Notes: generated by a model not told the origin, from the sequence alone. 64,000 nt of DNA from Amaurobius ferox (GCA_951213105.1 OX578146.1:52656775-52720774); one strand, 5' to 3'; counted from the first letter of the stretch, positions 1-10,989 are shown. Made by a program: numbers and translations.

Positions 1-623
1 ATACGGAGAGATAAGTCTAATATAGACGGAGAAATAAGTCGATAAATTTGTCGCCAAAATCTCGCCAAGCTTTATAGACGGAGAAATAAGTTAATCTTAC
101 AGCAAAAAGACGGAGAAATAAGTTATTCTTACAGCAAAAGACGGAGAAATAAGTTATTCTTGGCGTTCAAATACAGAAGTATTACTCAAAGTATCATTTT
201 TCATGAATGGAACAAACTAGATCCACGAGAATGATGTCACCCAATTTATCACATGGTATTACATATGAAAAGTGAACATGTTTCTCAATAGGAAATATTT
301 TTTTTTTATTTTATATGACTTTTTAATAATTTTTTGAAAAATGTGCAATATCTCAAGAACAGTTCATGTTAGCATTCTAAAATTTATGCCAATCGTTTTC
401 TAATGAAAAATTACATAAGAAATGTTTATTTTCGTAACTTTATTAGTGGTTTTGATTTTTTGACGATTTTATCAAAATTTCACTCGAAAATTTAGAGGGG
501 TTCTGAACATTCGATTACGTATAAAAACAATAGGCTTCCAGTGTTTACGGATTGTGATTTTTATACCAAATTTCGTTCGAATCGGTCCATTCGTTCGTCA
601 GTTATCGTCTCCACAGACTCACT

Positions 624-659
<36 letters not shown>

Positions 660-785
660 TCACTTCAAAAATGTTCCATTCGTGATCAGGGATGCTTGAA
701 ACGTGCTCTCCCGTCGAAAACTCGAATTCGAATTTTCGACCCCGTCACAATACTTTCCTTATACATTATGTATATAAGGAAAGTA
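1..785 (+). mobile_element. Family A repeat unit, 5' part cut by window start
   Basis: The unit opens in short tandem repeats of about 30 bp built on GACGGAGAAATAAG (1-170). It continues through the conserved family A body, an (AC)n tract at 625-655 and a TCGAAAACTCGAATTCG segment. It ends in the terminal stem-loop at 751-785, whose arms are ACTTTCCTTATA and its complement. No protein is encoded. The plan resembles non-autonomous Helentrons; that assignment is inference. Confidence 0.75.
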
Positions 786-1164
786 ACAATTACAATAAAT
801 TATTACATCATAACAACTAAAAAGATAAACATAGACAATAAAAAGATAAAGATCACAATACAAATATGTAAGAAATTAGCTATCAATTCGGAAAAAAAAC
901 TCACTTTCAACTGAATTATAAGTAAATAGCAAGTCTTTGATAGCCCTGGAAAAGAAATGATAGGTAACAACGCTTTTAAAAGATTGAGCAGAAGATTGTA
1001 AAATCTAGCAGGTATAAAAGAGATAAAATTTCTAAAACTTAGTAGAATTGGCTCTTGGAGGTCTCCTAAATATCGTTGAATAGATTGATATTCTATATCC
1101 AATATTATATGACAAATTTCCTAATATGATTTTCGTATATCTAGATCCTTCCCATTCATAAGAG
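786..1164. other. Unassigned spacer between family A units
   Basis: This AT-rich stretch has one minus-strand open frame (803-1102) that I do not recognise. That frame has low-complexity hydrophobic composition and no start or splice context that convinces me. I see no RNA gene or repeat end here. Confidence 0.5.
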
Positions 1165-2931
1165 AAAAAAAATCTGATGTGGGCAACACATGACTTTCCT
1201 TATATAATGTAATTAATTTACTACTTTTACAGTAAAAAAAGTTGGTTTTTCTTATAGTAGATACTAATATTCTTTCCAAGATATTAAATTTTCGACAATT
1301 AGTCGTCATTTTTATCCATTTGGCGAGATTTTCGTTAATTTGGCAACATTTCAAAAAGTCGCCAAGTTGGCGACATTCCGCCAAATTCGTCGCCAAAATC
1401 TCGCCAAGCGTTATGCACTAAGAAATAAGTTATTCTTACAGCAGATAAATGACTATTGGCGTTCAAACACAAAAGTATTACTAAAAGTATATTTTTTCAT
1501 GAATGGAATGAGCTAGTTCCACGAGAATGATGTAACCCAATTTATCGCATGGTATTACATATGAAAAGTGAACATGTTTCTCTATAGGAATTTTTTTTTA
1601 TATGACTTTTTGATAATTTTTTTTTGAAAAATGTACAATATCTCGAGAACGGTTCATGTTAGCGTTCTAAAATTTATGCCAATCGTTTTCTAATGAAAAA
1701 TTACATAAGAAATGTCTATTTGCGTAACTTTATTAGTGGTTTTGATTTTTTGACGATTTTTTCAAAATTTCATTCGAAAATTTAGGGGGTTTCTTAAAAT
1801 TTGATTACGTATAAAAACAATAGACTTCCAGTGTTTACGGATTGTGATTTTTGTACCAAATTTGGTTCGAATCGGTCCATTCGTTCGTCAGTTATCGTCT
1901 CCACAGACTCACTGATACACACACATACTTTCACACACACACACACACACACACATACACACACACAGACATCACTTTAAAATGTTTGATTCGTGATCAG
2001 GGATGCTTGAAACGTGCTCTCCCGTCGAAAATTCGAATTCGAGTTTTCGACGGGAGAGCACGTTTCAAGCATCCCTGATCACGAATCAAACATTTTTGAA
2101 GTGATGTCTGTGTGTGTGTATGTGTGTGTGTGTGTGTGTGTGTGAAAGTATGTGTGTGTGTCAGTGAGTCTGTGGAGACGATAACTGACGAACGAATGGA
2201 CCGATTTGAACCAAATTTGGTACAAAAATCACAATCCGTAAACACTGGAAGCCTATTGCTTTTATATGCAATCGAATTTTAAGAAACCCCCTAAATTTTC
2301 GAATGAAATTTTGAAAAAATCGTCAAAAAATCAAAACCACTAATAAAGTTACGCAAATAGACATTTCTTATGTAATTTTTCATTAGAAAACGATTGACAT
2401 AAATTTTAGAACGCTAACATGAACCGTTCTCGAGATATTGTTCATTTTTTAAAAAAAAATTATCAGAAAGTCACATAAAAAAAAAATTCCTATTGAGAAA
2501 CATGTTCACTTTTCATATGTAATACCATGCGATAAATTGAGTGACATCATTCTCGTGGATCTAGCTCATTCCATTCATGAAAAAATATACTTTTAGTAAT
2601 ACTTTTGTGTTTGAACGCCAATAGTCATTTATCTGCTGTAAGAATAACTTTTTTCTTAGTGCATAACGCTTGGCGAGATTTTGGTGACGAATTTGGCGGA
2701 ATGTCGCCAACTTGGCGAGTTTTTTTGAAATGTTGCTAAATTAAGGAAAATCTCGCCAAATGGATAAAAATGATGCTAAATCAATGAAAATGACGACTAA
2801 TTGTCGAAAATTCAATATCTTGGAAATAATATTAGTATCTACTATAAGAAAAACCTATTTTTTTACTGTAAAAGTAGTAAATTCATTACATTATATAAGG
2901 AAAGTCATGTGTTGCCCACATCAGATTTTTT
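1165..2931. mobile_element. Family A foldback: two units head to head
   Basis: Two family A units of about 870-890 bp form an inverted repeat with no spacer, centred between 2037 and 2038 in TTCGAATTCGA. The left arm runs from a GATGTGGGCAACACATG end through the TTGGC cluster and a (CA)n tract (about 1917-1969). The right arm mirrors it with a (GT)n tract (about 2106-2163) and ends at CCCACATCAGATTTTTT. The terminal stem-loops that normally lie between such units are missing at the centre, so the units were fused inside their hairpin ends. A single strand could fold into a hairpin of about 870 bp. Confidence 0.88.
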
Positions 2932-3223
2932 GTAACGATTTTGACTTTCTCCATGAATTAAATTTAAATATAAAAAACCTGACTGGCATTAAGTCGGAAT
3001 AGGGTTTAATTATCATCCACATCATTAAAAATATTCTTTGCTTTAATATGTCACTAGAAAATAAACAATGGATCGAAGGCTATGTTTTTGCGCTTTCCGA
3101 AGCGAAATACTCTTATTAAATTATAATACTCTTATTCGATTATTAAAAAAAGATGTGAAAAGAATGGTTTTAATATTTCTACACGTAAATTAAGTTACAT
3201 AATTAATAAAAAGGGAAAGAAAC

Positions 3224-3224
<1 letters not shown>
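2932..3224. other. Unassigned AT-rich spacer
   Basis: No open frame, hairpin or recognisable repeat end was seen between the foldback and the first long (AT)n tract. Confidence 0.5.
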
Positions 3225-3299
<75 letters not shown>

Positions 3300-3320
3300 T
3301 ATATATATATGTATATATAT
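3225..3320. repeat. (TA)n microsatellite
   Basis: A nearly pure TA tract that is 8 bp shorter in copy 2, where it ends at 35365. It abuts one end of the inverted-repeat element that follows. Confidence 0.95.
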
Positions 3321-4193
3321 AAATAAAAATTAAAGGATTTTAATCGAAAATAATGCATAAACTACTGTATGTACAAAAAAACCCATCTCTAGCATATCTG
3401 TTACAAATGAGTAACTATAGGCCAAGACTAAGGATAAAGATAGAAGGTAACATATCACTACAATGGAAAGGGGGATGAGAAGAATATTAGGATTCAAAAA
3501 TCACAATTAAAAGTATATAAAAATAAATAAAAATAAAACTCGGCAAAAATGAGAAAAGGCAATAACAATCAGCTTAAGATAAGAGATTAAGAATAGATAA
3601 CAATCAATTGAAACCCCACAAAAAATGGCGGTTAGTTCGAAATTGCATTCTCATCAGGACAGCCATACAATTCGAATTAAAACCGATAGAATAGCCAGTT
3701 TCTGACAATGGCGATAGTATTTAACTATAGACACCATTGGAACTGTCTACTGGCTAGTGGAAGGAGAAAAATAAATCATATGAATTATACAAATCTGAAA
3801 AACAATACCTCCTCGAACTGAAACTCGAAATCAAAAGCATAGCACCACGTGTAAGATAAACTAGTGACTGAGCATTTCACCTCACTTCGTCAATGCGAGT
3901 GAGCACCGGAATGAATACACTTGAACGACACATAATATGCATGGAGACCCTCAAAAATAGCAAACAGTATAGGACTCAGGACAAGTGGAAAATAGTCATT
4001 CGAAAATAGCAAACAGTATCAGACTCAGGCCAAGTGGAAAGTGAGGTGATAAGAATGGGTGAATTTTCAAAAATGAGTAAACCAGTCAAAGACAAATAAT
4101 GCATGTGTAAAACTATTACGTGGTATATTTGAAATTATTAATAATATTATTTACAAATACTTCCGGGTATTGGTAATTTTGACAAATGCGTTT

Positions 4194-4212
4194 AATATAT
4201 ATATATACATAT

Positions 4213-4263
<51 letters not shown>

Positions 4264-4274
4264 TTATATATATA
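4194..4274. repeat. (AT)n microsatellite
   Basis: An interrupted AT tract directly abutting the left terminal repeat of the nested mariner-type element. This is consistent with insertion at TA. Confidence 0.9.
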
Positions 4275-5014
4275 CAGGGTTATTAAGAAAAGATGGGCCA
4301 AACTTTACGAGGTGGTAGCACACACCAAACAAAGCATTTTTCATCATAGTTTACACAGTTGGAAATGAAATGTAAAGGCGTTACAGGACGCTTGCTTGTT
4401 GGGAAGCGGCCGCTCCGCAAAATTAAAAGCGTCATTCTAGTTGTGATTTTCTGGAAGAAAACGACGTGTACCAATTTCATCTGGGGAAGAAGTATGAATC
4501 TTATGCAAATTTTCGTAATACCAAATGTACGGTCTTATCAGTTTGCAGCAGTTATTCATACCTCCAACTTTTGAGACGATGGAGGAATATACAAATAGGG
4601 AAATAGGCCATATGCATTTCCTCTATCGATTTTCTTTTTGTGGGGATATCTCAAGAGTCTCGTCTACGACACTCTCCTTGAATCCGAAGAGGAACTCATC
4701 GCCAGAATTTCGGCCGCTGTTTCCGAAGTGCACGACATGCCTGGTCTGTTCGAGAGAGTTCGTCAACCCCTCGGTCGAACGGTCAACCGAACGGTCGTTC
4801 TTATTACGGTCGATCTGTACTTATTGTTAATTAAATGCCATTTTATAACTTCTAAGGCATTCTTGTGTTTTCGCCTCACCTCGTCGGTACACCATTAAGC
4901 GCCCACTGGAGCCTTTAAATTTCAATTCCGACCCTGTAAACTATGACGAAAAATGCTTGATTTGGTGTGTACTACCACCTAGTAAAGTTTGGCACATTTT
5001 TCTTAATCACTCTG
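4275..5014 (+). mobile_element. Internally deleted mariner-type transposon with long terminal inverted repeats
   Basis: The left end CAGGGTTATTAAGAAAA (4275-4355) and the right end (4935-5014, complement) are inverted repeats of about 80 bp. Similarity extends weakly to about 115 bp. Inside, an ATG at 4579 encodes EEYTNREIGHMHFLYRF, which resembles the first residues of insect Tc1/mariner-superfamily transposases. About 60 bp later, in another frame, comes FFLWGYLKSLVYD followed by EEELIARI and MPGLFERVRQ, the typical C-terminal tail. The whole catalytic core is missing between them. This is therefore a deletion derivative that keeps both transposase ends and both termini, able to move only if an autonomous relative supplies enzyme. 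Confidence 0.82.
4579..4836 (+). pseudogene. Mariner-superfamily transposase remnant: N-terminus joined to C-terminus
   Basis: About 18 N-terminal residues are followed out of frame by about 50 C-terminal residues (from 4638; motifs FLWGYLKS and GLFERVRQ). DDE catalytic residues are absent. At base 4722 copy 1 has T and copy 2 has G, changing Ser to Ala in the C-terminal remnant. The family call rests on the combination of both termini within one pair of inverted repeats. Confidence 0.7.
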
Positions 5015-5109
5015 TGTGTGTGTGTATATACAAGAAAATAATGTTCATATTACATCATAATTTTATAACCCATTAAATAAAATATAGAAATCCAATTTAA
5101 AATCGAATT

Positions 5110-5146
<37 letters not shown>

Positions 5147-5188
5147 ACATACAGTAGTTTATGCATAATTTTCGATTAAAATCCTTCA

Positions 5189-5198
<10 letters not shown>

Positions 5199-5234
<36 letters not shown>

Positions 5235-5343
5235 ATATATTTGATAGTTATAAGCTGATGGAAATAGAATGTTTAGACAGGTTACTGGATTGTTGAATCA
5301 TTTATACACTGTGCATATATATATATATATATACATTTATATA

Positions 5344-5398
<55 letters not shown>

Positions 5399-5412
5399 TT
5401 ATATATATATTT
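5199..5412. repeat. (AT)n tracts with a short unique island
   Basis: AT tracts at about 5199-5241 and 5311-5412 surround a 70 bp unique segment. Each tract is 2 bp longer in copy 2. They abut the left arm of the large inverted repeat. Confidence 0.9.
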
Positions 5413-6178
5413 GAAATATGTAATAATAAGAATTATGTAAAAATAAAAATACAATTCAATTAATATTAACATCACCATAGAAGCAAATTCACGGCCATAA
5501 TGCCGGTAAGAGAAAAGAACAGCACCGTCCCAAATTCGATGATTAATCAGAATTAAATTCATCTTCAGGTCTGAGTATTTAATTCTAATTAACCCAAACA
5601 AATGCCTGTTTCAGATTAAGCAATAGTACATTACTATAAATGCTTAAACTCAGACTACAGGCAACAAAAAATGAAAAAATGAAAATTTGTATTACCATGC
5701 GGCATGAACCCTTCTTCTTCCACCACGTGTATACACGATCAACCTCAACAGCTTAATCTAGAAGCACCGGAATGAACAAGTCGAAATTCTACCAGGGAGG
5801 CAGTAAGAACGTTCACGGTAATACTCCCAGACCCGTCCAGTGAGTCTAAGCTGGAGACTGGACAAGCAATTCAGAATATAACTTCCCAAATATGCAATCC
5901 TGAATATGAATATGAATCAAAGATGAAAATTCTTACTAAACAAGTAGTTCATAGGAAAACTGGATAAACGAGAATACCACTATACACCATTATAAGGGCG
6001 CTCAAATCGTAGTTTCAATACTGACAAAAGTTACATTTTTTTGCGAAAATAAAATTCAAAACATTAATGTTAATGCATCTTATTTTCCGATTTTTTGATT
6101 TTTCTAATGTTTTTGACTTAGTTTATTATTTTTCATTTTTATTTATTTATATAATTAATAAATAATTATATATAATTT
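5413..6178 (-). repeat. Large inverted repeat, left arm
   Basis: This arm is the reverse complement of 9512-10260, with scattered substitutions and small indels. Its translation in one frame (around 5389-5601, minus) matches the right arm nearly residue for residue (FGLIRIKYSDL, MNLILINHRIW). That similarity reflects shared DNA and is no evidence of a gene. Both ends of both arms touch AT-rich tracts. Confidence 0.85.
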
Positions 6179-6183
6179 TTTTT

Positions 6184-6376
<193 letters not shown>

Positions 6377-6551
6377 CGATGGAGAATATTCGAGCTGATT
6401 TTCTATTTAGTACTACCTTTTATTATGTAGGCATTTTCTAAAGTTAGGATTTTTGGGTTGCAACTTCTCTCTATTCTATGATTGGATTTTCAAACTAATA
6501 TATATATATATCCAGGGTGTCCTGTCAAGACCCACATAAACTCTGCAGAGC

Positions 6552-7438
6552 AAGATTCTTCGCTCGGAGTATATAAAAAATGACCCAAGAATCATACCTC
6601 TGCGACCCATAGTTTTCGAGGAAAAGGCGAAGGAAAAAGTATGAAAAAGTACATAGGAAGATGTTCAAAATGACCACCGCGTATATCGAGGCTGACTGGA
6701 CAAGATCCAACATCGTGTTGTCCACAAAATGAACACAATATGAACACTTTCGTGGACAACACTATGCTGGATAGTATTCTGCGGTCACACAGGAAGAGAA
6801 AATCCCTGCAGCTCCCCCAAAGTTCTCTGAGGGTAGGGTGCCTGTGTTTGCTGCTCTAAAAAATATCTTGTTAAGAGATTTTTTGGCTGTGAAAGATTTT
6901 TTGTTCTTTTTAAGAAAAACAAATAGCTTTACCTTTACAGTAAAGCAACAACAAAGAAAAAATTTATTGTGTTCTAGAACAAATTGCCCGGGACGGAAAT
7001 AAATAATACATTTACTTAAATAATAGATTTGCAGATAACACCACTCAATTTCCAAATCGTCTCGTCAAACCGTAGATATCCTAAACCACCGCTAAAAAAT
7101 TCCCTGGCTTTAAACTAAATCCCCACGCACACTCTCTACAAACGTGAAAGTAAAAAAAAGGAAAAGAAACAATCACGTGTACAAGAGAAAAGGCGTGGCT
7201 TAATCCTTCCAAGGCAAGTGACCATCAAGTGTCCTTCCAAGGCAGAAAAGTCCATCTAGAGAAAAGTCGGACGCCGTGAGAAACCGTAGTCCTCCATGAA
7301 AGAAAGCGCTTATTGATTTTAAGCGTTTGGTTAAAAAATTACAGAAAATTAAATAACGTATAAACTCAGAATTTTTTATTAGAATATGAAAATATGCACA
7401 CACCATTTTGCTAAATTATGCAATTATACTGGTATTTT
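6552..7438. other. Non-coding interior of the TIR element
   Basis: Contains a 20 bp stem hairpin (6706-6725 with 6752-6771, two mismatches) around TGTTGTCCAC. The short minus-strand frames here match nothing I recognise. Confidence 0.5.
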
Positions 7439-7566
7439 TACTTTCCTTATATACATAATGTATAAGGAAAGTATTGTGACGGGGTCGAAAATTCGAATTC
7501 GAGTTTTCGACAGGAGAGCACGTTTCAAACATCCCTGATCACGAATCAAACATTTTTGATTCGTCA
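7439..7566 (-). mobile_element. Family A fragment: terminal stem-loop end
   Basis: Carries the terminal stem-loop (7439-7473), the TCGAATTCGA segment and the CACGTTTCAAACATCCCTG block, then stops. A second, complete unit starts 35 bp later with the same stem-loop. Confidence 0.8.
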
Positions 7567-7600
7567 TTAGGTAGGGAATGCTATTTGTTTCTCACATTAT

Positions 7601-8534
7601 TACTTTCCTTATATACATAATGTATAAGGAAAGTATTGTGACGGGGTCGAAAATTCGAATTCGAGTTTTCGACGGGAGAGCACGTTTCAAACATCCCTGA
7701 TCACGAATCAAACATTTTTGAAGTGATGTCTGTGTGTGCGTGTGTGTGTGTGTGTGTGTCAGTGGGTCTGTGGAGACGATAACTGACGAACGAATGGACC
7801 GATTTGAACCAAATTTGGTACAAAAATCACAATCCGCAAACATTGGAAGCCTATTGTTTTTATACGTAATCGAATGTTCAGAACCCCCATAAATTTTCGA
7901 ATGAAATTTTGAAAAAATCGTCAAAAAATCAAAACCACTAATAAAGTTACGCAAATAGACATTTCTTATGTAATTTTTCATTAGAAAACGATTGACATAA
8001 ATTTTAGAACGCTAACACGAGCCGTTTTTGAGATATTGTACATTTTTTAAAAAAAATATCAAAAAGTCATATAAAATAAAAAAAAAATTTCCTATTGATA
8101 AACATGTTCACTTTTCATATGTAATACCATGCGATAAATTGGGTGACATCATTCTCATGGATCTAGCTCGTTCCATTCATGAAAAAAGATACTCTGAGTA
8201 ACACTTTTGTATTTGGACGCCAATAGTCATTTATCGGCTGTAAGAATAACTTATTTCTTAGTGAATAACGCTTGGCGAGATTTTGGCGACGAATTTGGCG
8301 GAATGTCGCCAACTTGGCGACTTTTTTAAATGTTGCCAAATGAACGAAAATCTCGCCAAATGGGTAAAAATGACGCTAAATCAATGAAAATGACGACTAA
8401 TTGTCGAAAATTCAATGTCTTGGAAAGAATATTCGTATCTACTATAAGAAAAACCTATTTTTTTACTGTAAAAGTAGTAAATTCGTTACATTATATAAGG
8501 AAAGTCATGTGTTGCCCACATCAGATTTTTTTTT
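7601..8534 (-). mobile_element. Family A unit, complete (934 bp)
   Basis: The best full-length reference copy. It has a terminal stem-loop (7601-7635), TCGAATTCGA block, (GT)n tract near 7728-7759, conserved body, TTGGC/GCCAA cluster (about 8270-8360), the subterminal inverted TATATAAGGAAAGT, and the hairpin end CATGTGTTGCCCACATCAGA. It encodes no protein. Confidence 0.82.
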
Positions 8535-9238
8535 ATGCGGCGAAATAAATAATTTCCACGCAATTAAAAAGTAAATATGAAAAAATTGTTTTACGGATTC
8601 GATTAAAACATCGTTGCAGAGAATCGATCTTCCCAGTGATGTGAGGATCAAAACTCTGTGATAATAATTTCAGTCGCTAGGATCCGATTTGTGCGAAAAT
8701 CGTGCAAAAACATAAAATAACTAACTAAAGAGCTAATTCGAATTAAAAAAATTCTCGCCGAGGCGCATTTTCCCGGATCTGGATGCACCTCCGTATCAAA
8801 TTTTGTCGCTGCCCGATGCTTGTATTATATATCCCGCTACAAACATCTTTTTTCATTATGTAAGATGTACAGAAAAAAATAACATCGGACAAATACTGTG
8901 TAAATCTTATTTTCTACAGTCAGAACACGAACCATCAGGATCTTTAAAGATTGCGTTAATTACGGGAGTTGAAGTGATGACAGACTAAAATAAGTTTGCA
9001 CACATCTTATCCTTGAAAGAAAAAACAGAAACAGAGACCTCCGAACTCTATCTTGTCAAAACTTAAAAAAAAAAATTATCAGATCAATACATGATTAGTG
9101 TCATACAACTCCTCCTGTTTCGTTTTTGAATAAGAGGAATCAATAATTATATGATTTAAACGTTCTTTCTGCGGAGTGTCGACAGATTCCATTTTATTCT
9201 TATTTGATACGCCATTATTTCCTGAATTACTACGTAAA
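8535..9238. other. Unassigned sequence inside the TIR element
   Basis: No coding sequence I can support. The short frames at 8803-8988 (plus) and 9079-9273 (minus) are unrecognised. The latter overlaps an exon-like repeat listed next. Confidence 0.45.
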
Positions 9239-9391
9239 TATTGAGTGGCGGAATTCAAGGTTCCTTCCTCCAACTTTTCAGCGTGTACCTGTCAGAGAGG
9301 AAGGAAGACACTGGTTGTATTTAAAAAAGTTTTAGAAACTAATGTTGCAGAGTTCTTCCAGTTATGTTTTCTGAAAGCAATTTTGGAAGTA
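9239..9391 (-). repeat. Exon-like direct repeat, copy a
   Basis: About 150 bp, repeated in the same orientation at 12392-12535. On the minus strand both copies show a pyrimidine stretch and CAG followed by an open stretch reading EKLEEGTL, like a splice acceptor plus exon start. This copy stays open for 64 codons to a stop at 9079. I do not recognise the protein. The pair flanks the reverse-transcriptase relic and could be element termini or a duplicated exon. Confidence 0.55.
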
Positions 9392-9491
9392 TGTATGGTT
9401 CGAAATATGTATGGTTCTTGAGTCATTTCTATGTACTCCAAGCGAAAATTCTCGCTCTGCAGAGTTTATGCAGTCTTGACGGGACATCCTG

Positions 9492-9511
<20 letters not shown>

Positions 9512-9522
<11 letters not shown>

Positions 9523-10257
9523 TATTTATTAATTATATAAATAAATAAAAATGAAAAATAATAAAATAAGTTAAAATTAGAAAATTCAAAAAAGAAGAAA
9601 ATAAGATACATTAATATTAATGTTTTTAATTTTATTTTCGCTAAAAAATTGTAACTTTAGCCTGTTTAAAACTACGATTTGAAAGTCCTTATAATGGTGT
9701 ATAGTGGCATTCTAGTTTACCCATTTCTTCTATGAATCACTTGTTTAGTAAGAATTTTCATCTTTGCTTCATGTTCATATTCTGAATTGCTTATACGGGT
9801 AATTGTCCTGTCTCCTGCTCTGACTCACTGGACGGGTCTGGGAGTGTCGCTGTGAACGTTCGTATTGCCTCCCTGGTTGTATTTCGACATGCTTATTCCG
9901 GTGCTTCTAGATAATTCATTCTGCTGAGGTTGATCACGTATACACATGGTGAAAGAAGTGCTCATGCCACATGGTAACACAAATTTCCTTAATATTTCTT
10001 ATCTCCATTTTTTCATCTTTTGATGTCTGTAGTTTGAGTTTGAGTAATTATAGTAATATACTATTGCTCAATCTGAAACAGGCATTTGTTTGGGTTAATT
10101 AGGATTAAATACTCAGACCTGAACATGAATTTAATTCTGATTAATCATCGAATTTGGGCCGGTGCTGTTCTGTTCTCTTACAGGCAATATGGCCGTGGTT
10201 TTATTTCTATGGTGATGTTAATATTACTTGAATGTTTATTATTACATTTTTCTAATA

Positions 10258-10260
<3 letters not shown>
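9512..10260 (+). repeat. Large inverted repeat, right arm
   Basis: Mirror of 5413-6178. With the left arm it encloses the TIR element at 6513-9491, which appears to have inserted in a TA tract at the centre of an older foldback element. Confidence 0.85.

Positions 10261-10312
<52 letters not shown>
10261..10312. repeat. (TA)n microsatellite
   Basis: AT tract at the outer edge of the right arm, matching the AT tract outside the left arm. Confidence 0.93.
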
Positions 10313-10314
<2 letters not shown>

Positions 10315-10989
10315 TATAATCATATAATGTCATTAAGATAAATAAAACAGAAATCTCACTCAAAAAGAGCTATGCTGCTTAGTAAAGAAGCTTAAGATAT
10401 TGAAACCAAAATGGAGCTCGAAAACTAAGTACCAAAATATGGCCGGGGGAGGGGTTGTGACCCCTGCTCCCCGGTTAAGCATGCTTTATGTCGCGACGAC
10501 ACTCCAGGTAACCGGTACTTAGCCAAGAAAAATACATAAGTATCTAAATCAAAATTCAAGAGACATGCAAAGATAAATATTCATACAGAAAGAAATGATA
10601 ATAAGTATTAATAATTAAAATACGCAATACAAATATTAAAACATTAAAATTCAATATAATTTAAAAGTTAAAAAAAAAAGGAAAAATGAAAAAGTACAAA
10701 ACATTGACTATTACAACTAAAATAATTTACGCTAGAGTCCATGCCATGTCTACACCTTTAAATGGAACCAGCTGCCATGTAATCACCATTACATCCTAAG
10801 TTGAATTATTCAACATTCCATGTACAAAACATTTACTATACCAACCCCTGTCATGAACTTAGACCAAGAAATCCCTAAAACAATCCGTTACGGTTATGTT
10901 ATAGACTTTGCATACAATGTTGCATAAGAACATCTTTGGGTATCCTTGCCCCATTGCCACTGCCAAAAAATTATGGGTCGCTGAAGAAT
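10313..10989. other. Unassigned spacer with a GC-rich stem-loop
   Basis: Mostly AT-rich. The exception is 10443-10474, where CCGGGGGAGGGGT pairs with ACCCCTGCTCCCCGG across a TGTG loop. Nothing coding was seen. Confidence 0.5.

Larger units (their letters stand above)
3321..5198. mobile_element. Element with 56 bp terminal inverted repeats, (AT)n-bounded
   Basis: Bases 3321-3376 are the reverse complement of 5143-5198 with about two mismatches, and (AT)n tracts abut both outer edges. The interior (3377-4193) has no coding sequence. It contains a tandem pair of AAAATAGCAAACAGTAT units near 3954-4040, followed by a nested mariner-type element. TA flanks fit a Tc1/mariner-like insertion, but the tracts make any TA target duplication unprovable. 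The autonomous partner is not identified. Confidence 0.7.
6513..9491. mobile_element. TIR DNA transposon (about 3 kb) with nested repeats
   Basis: The left end CAGGGTGTCCTGTCAAGAC (6513 to about 6600) is mirrored by the right end (about 9405-9491). The inverted similarity is about 88 bp and includes AAACTCTGCAGAGC. Both outer edges meet TA tracts, fitting insertion at TA. Inside are a hairpin at 6706-6771, non-coding sequence, a family A fragment, a full family A unit and an exon-like direct repeat near the right end. No transposase was found, so it is non-autonomous or gutted. The superfamily is uncertain; Tc1/mariner is suggested only by the TA flanks. Confidence 0.7.

Noticed and set aside
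803..1102. Open frame of 99 codons on the minus strand (copy 2 at 32856-33155)
   Set aside because: Hydrophobic low-complexity tail, no recognisable family, AT-rich context and no supporting splice or start signals. It recurs in copy 2 only because the DNA is duplicated.
1851..2245. Open frames rich in His-Thr repeats
   Set aside because: They are translations of (CA)n tracts inside family A units, open on both strands.
5269..5463. Open frames rich in Tyr-Ile repeats
   Set aside because: Translations of (AT)n tracts. This one exists in copy 1 only, because the tract length changes the frame in copy 2.
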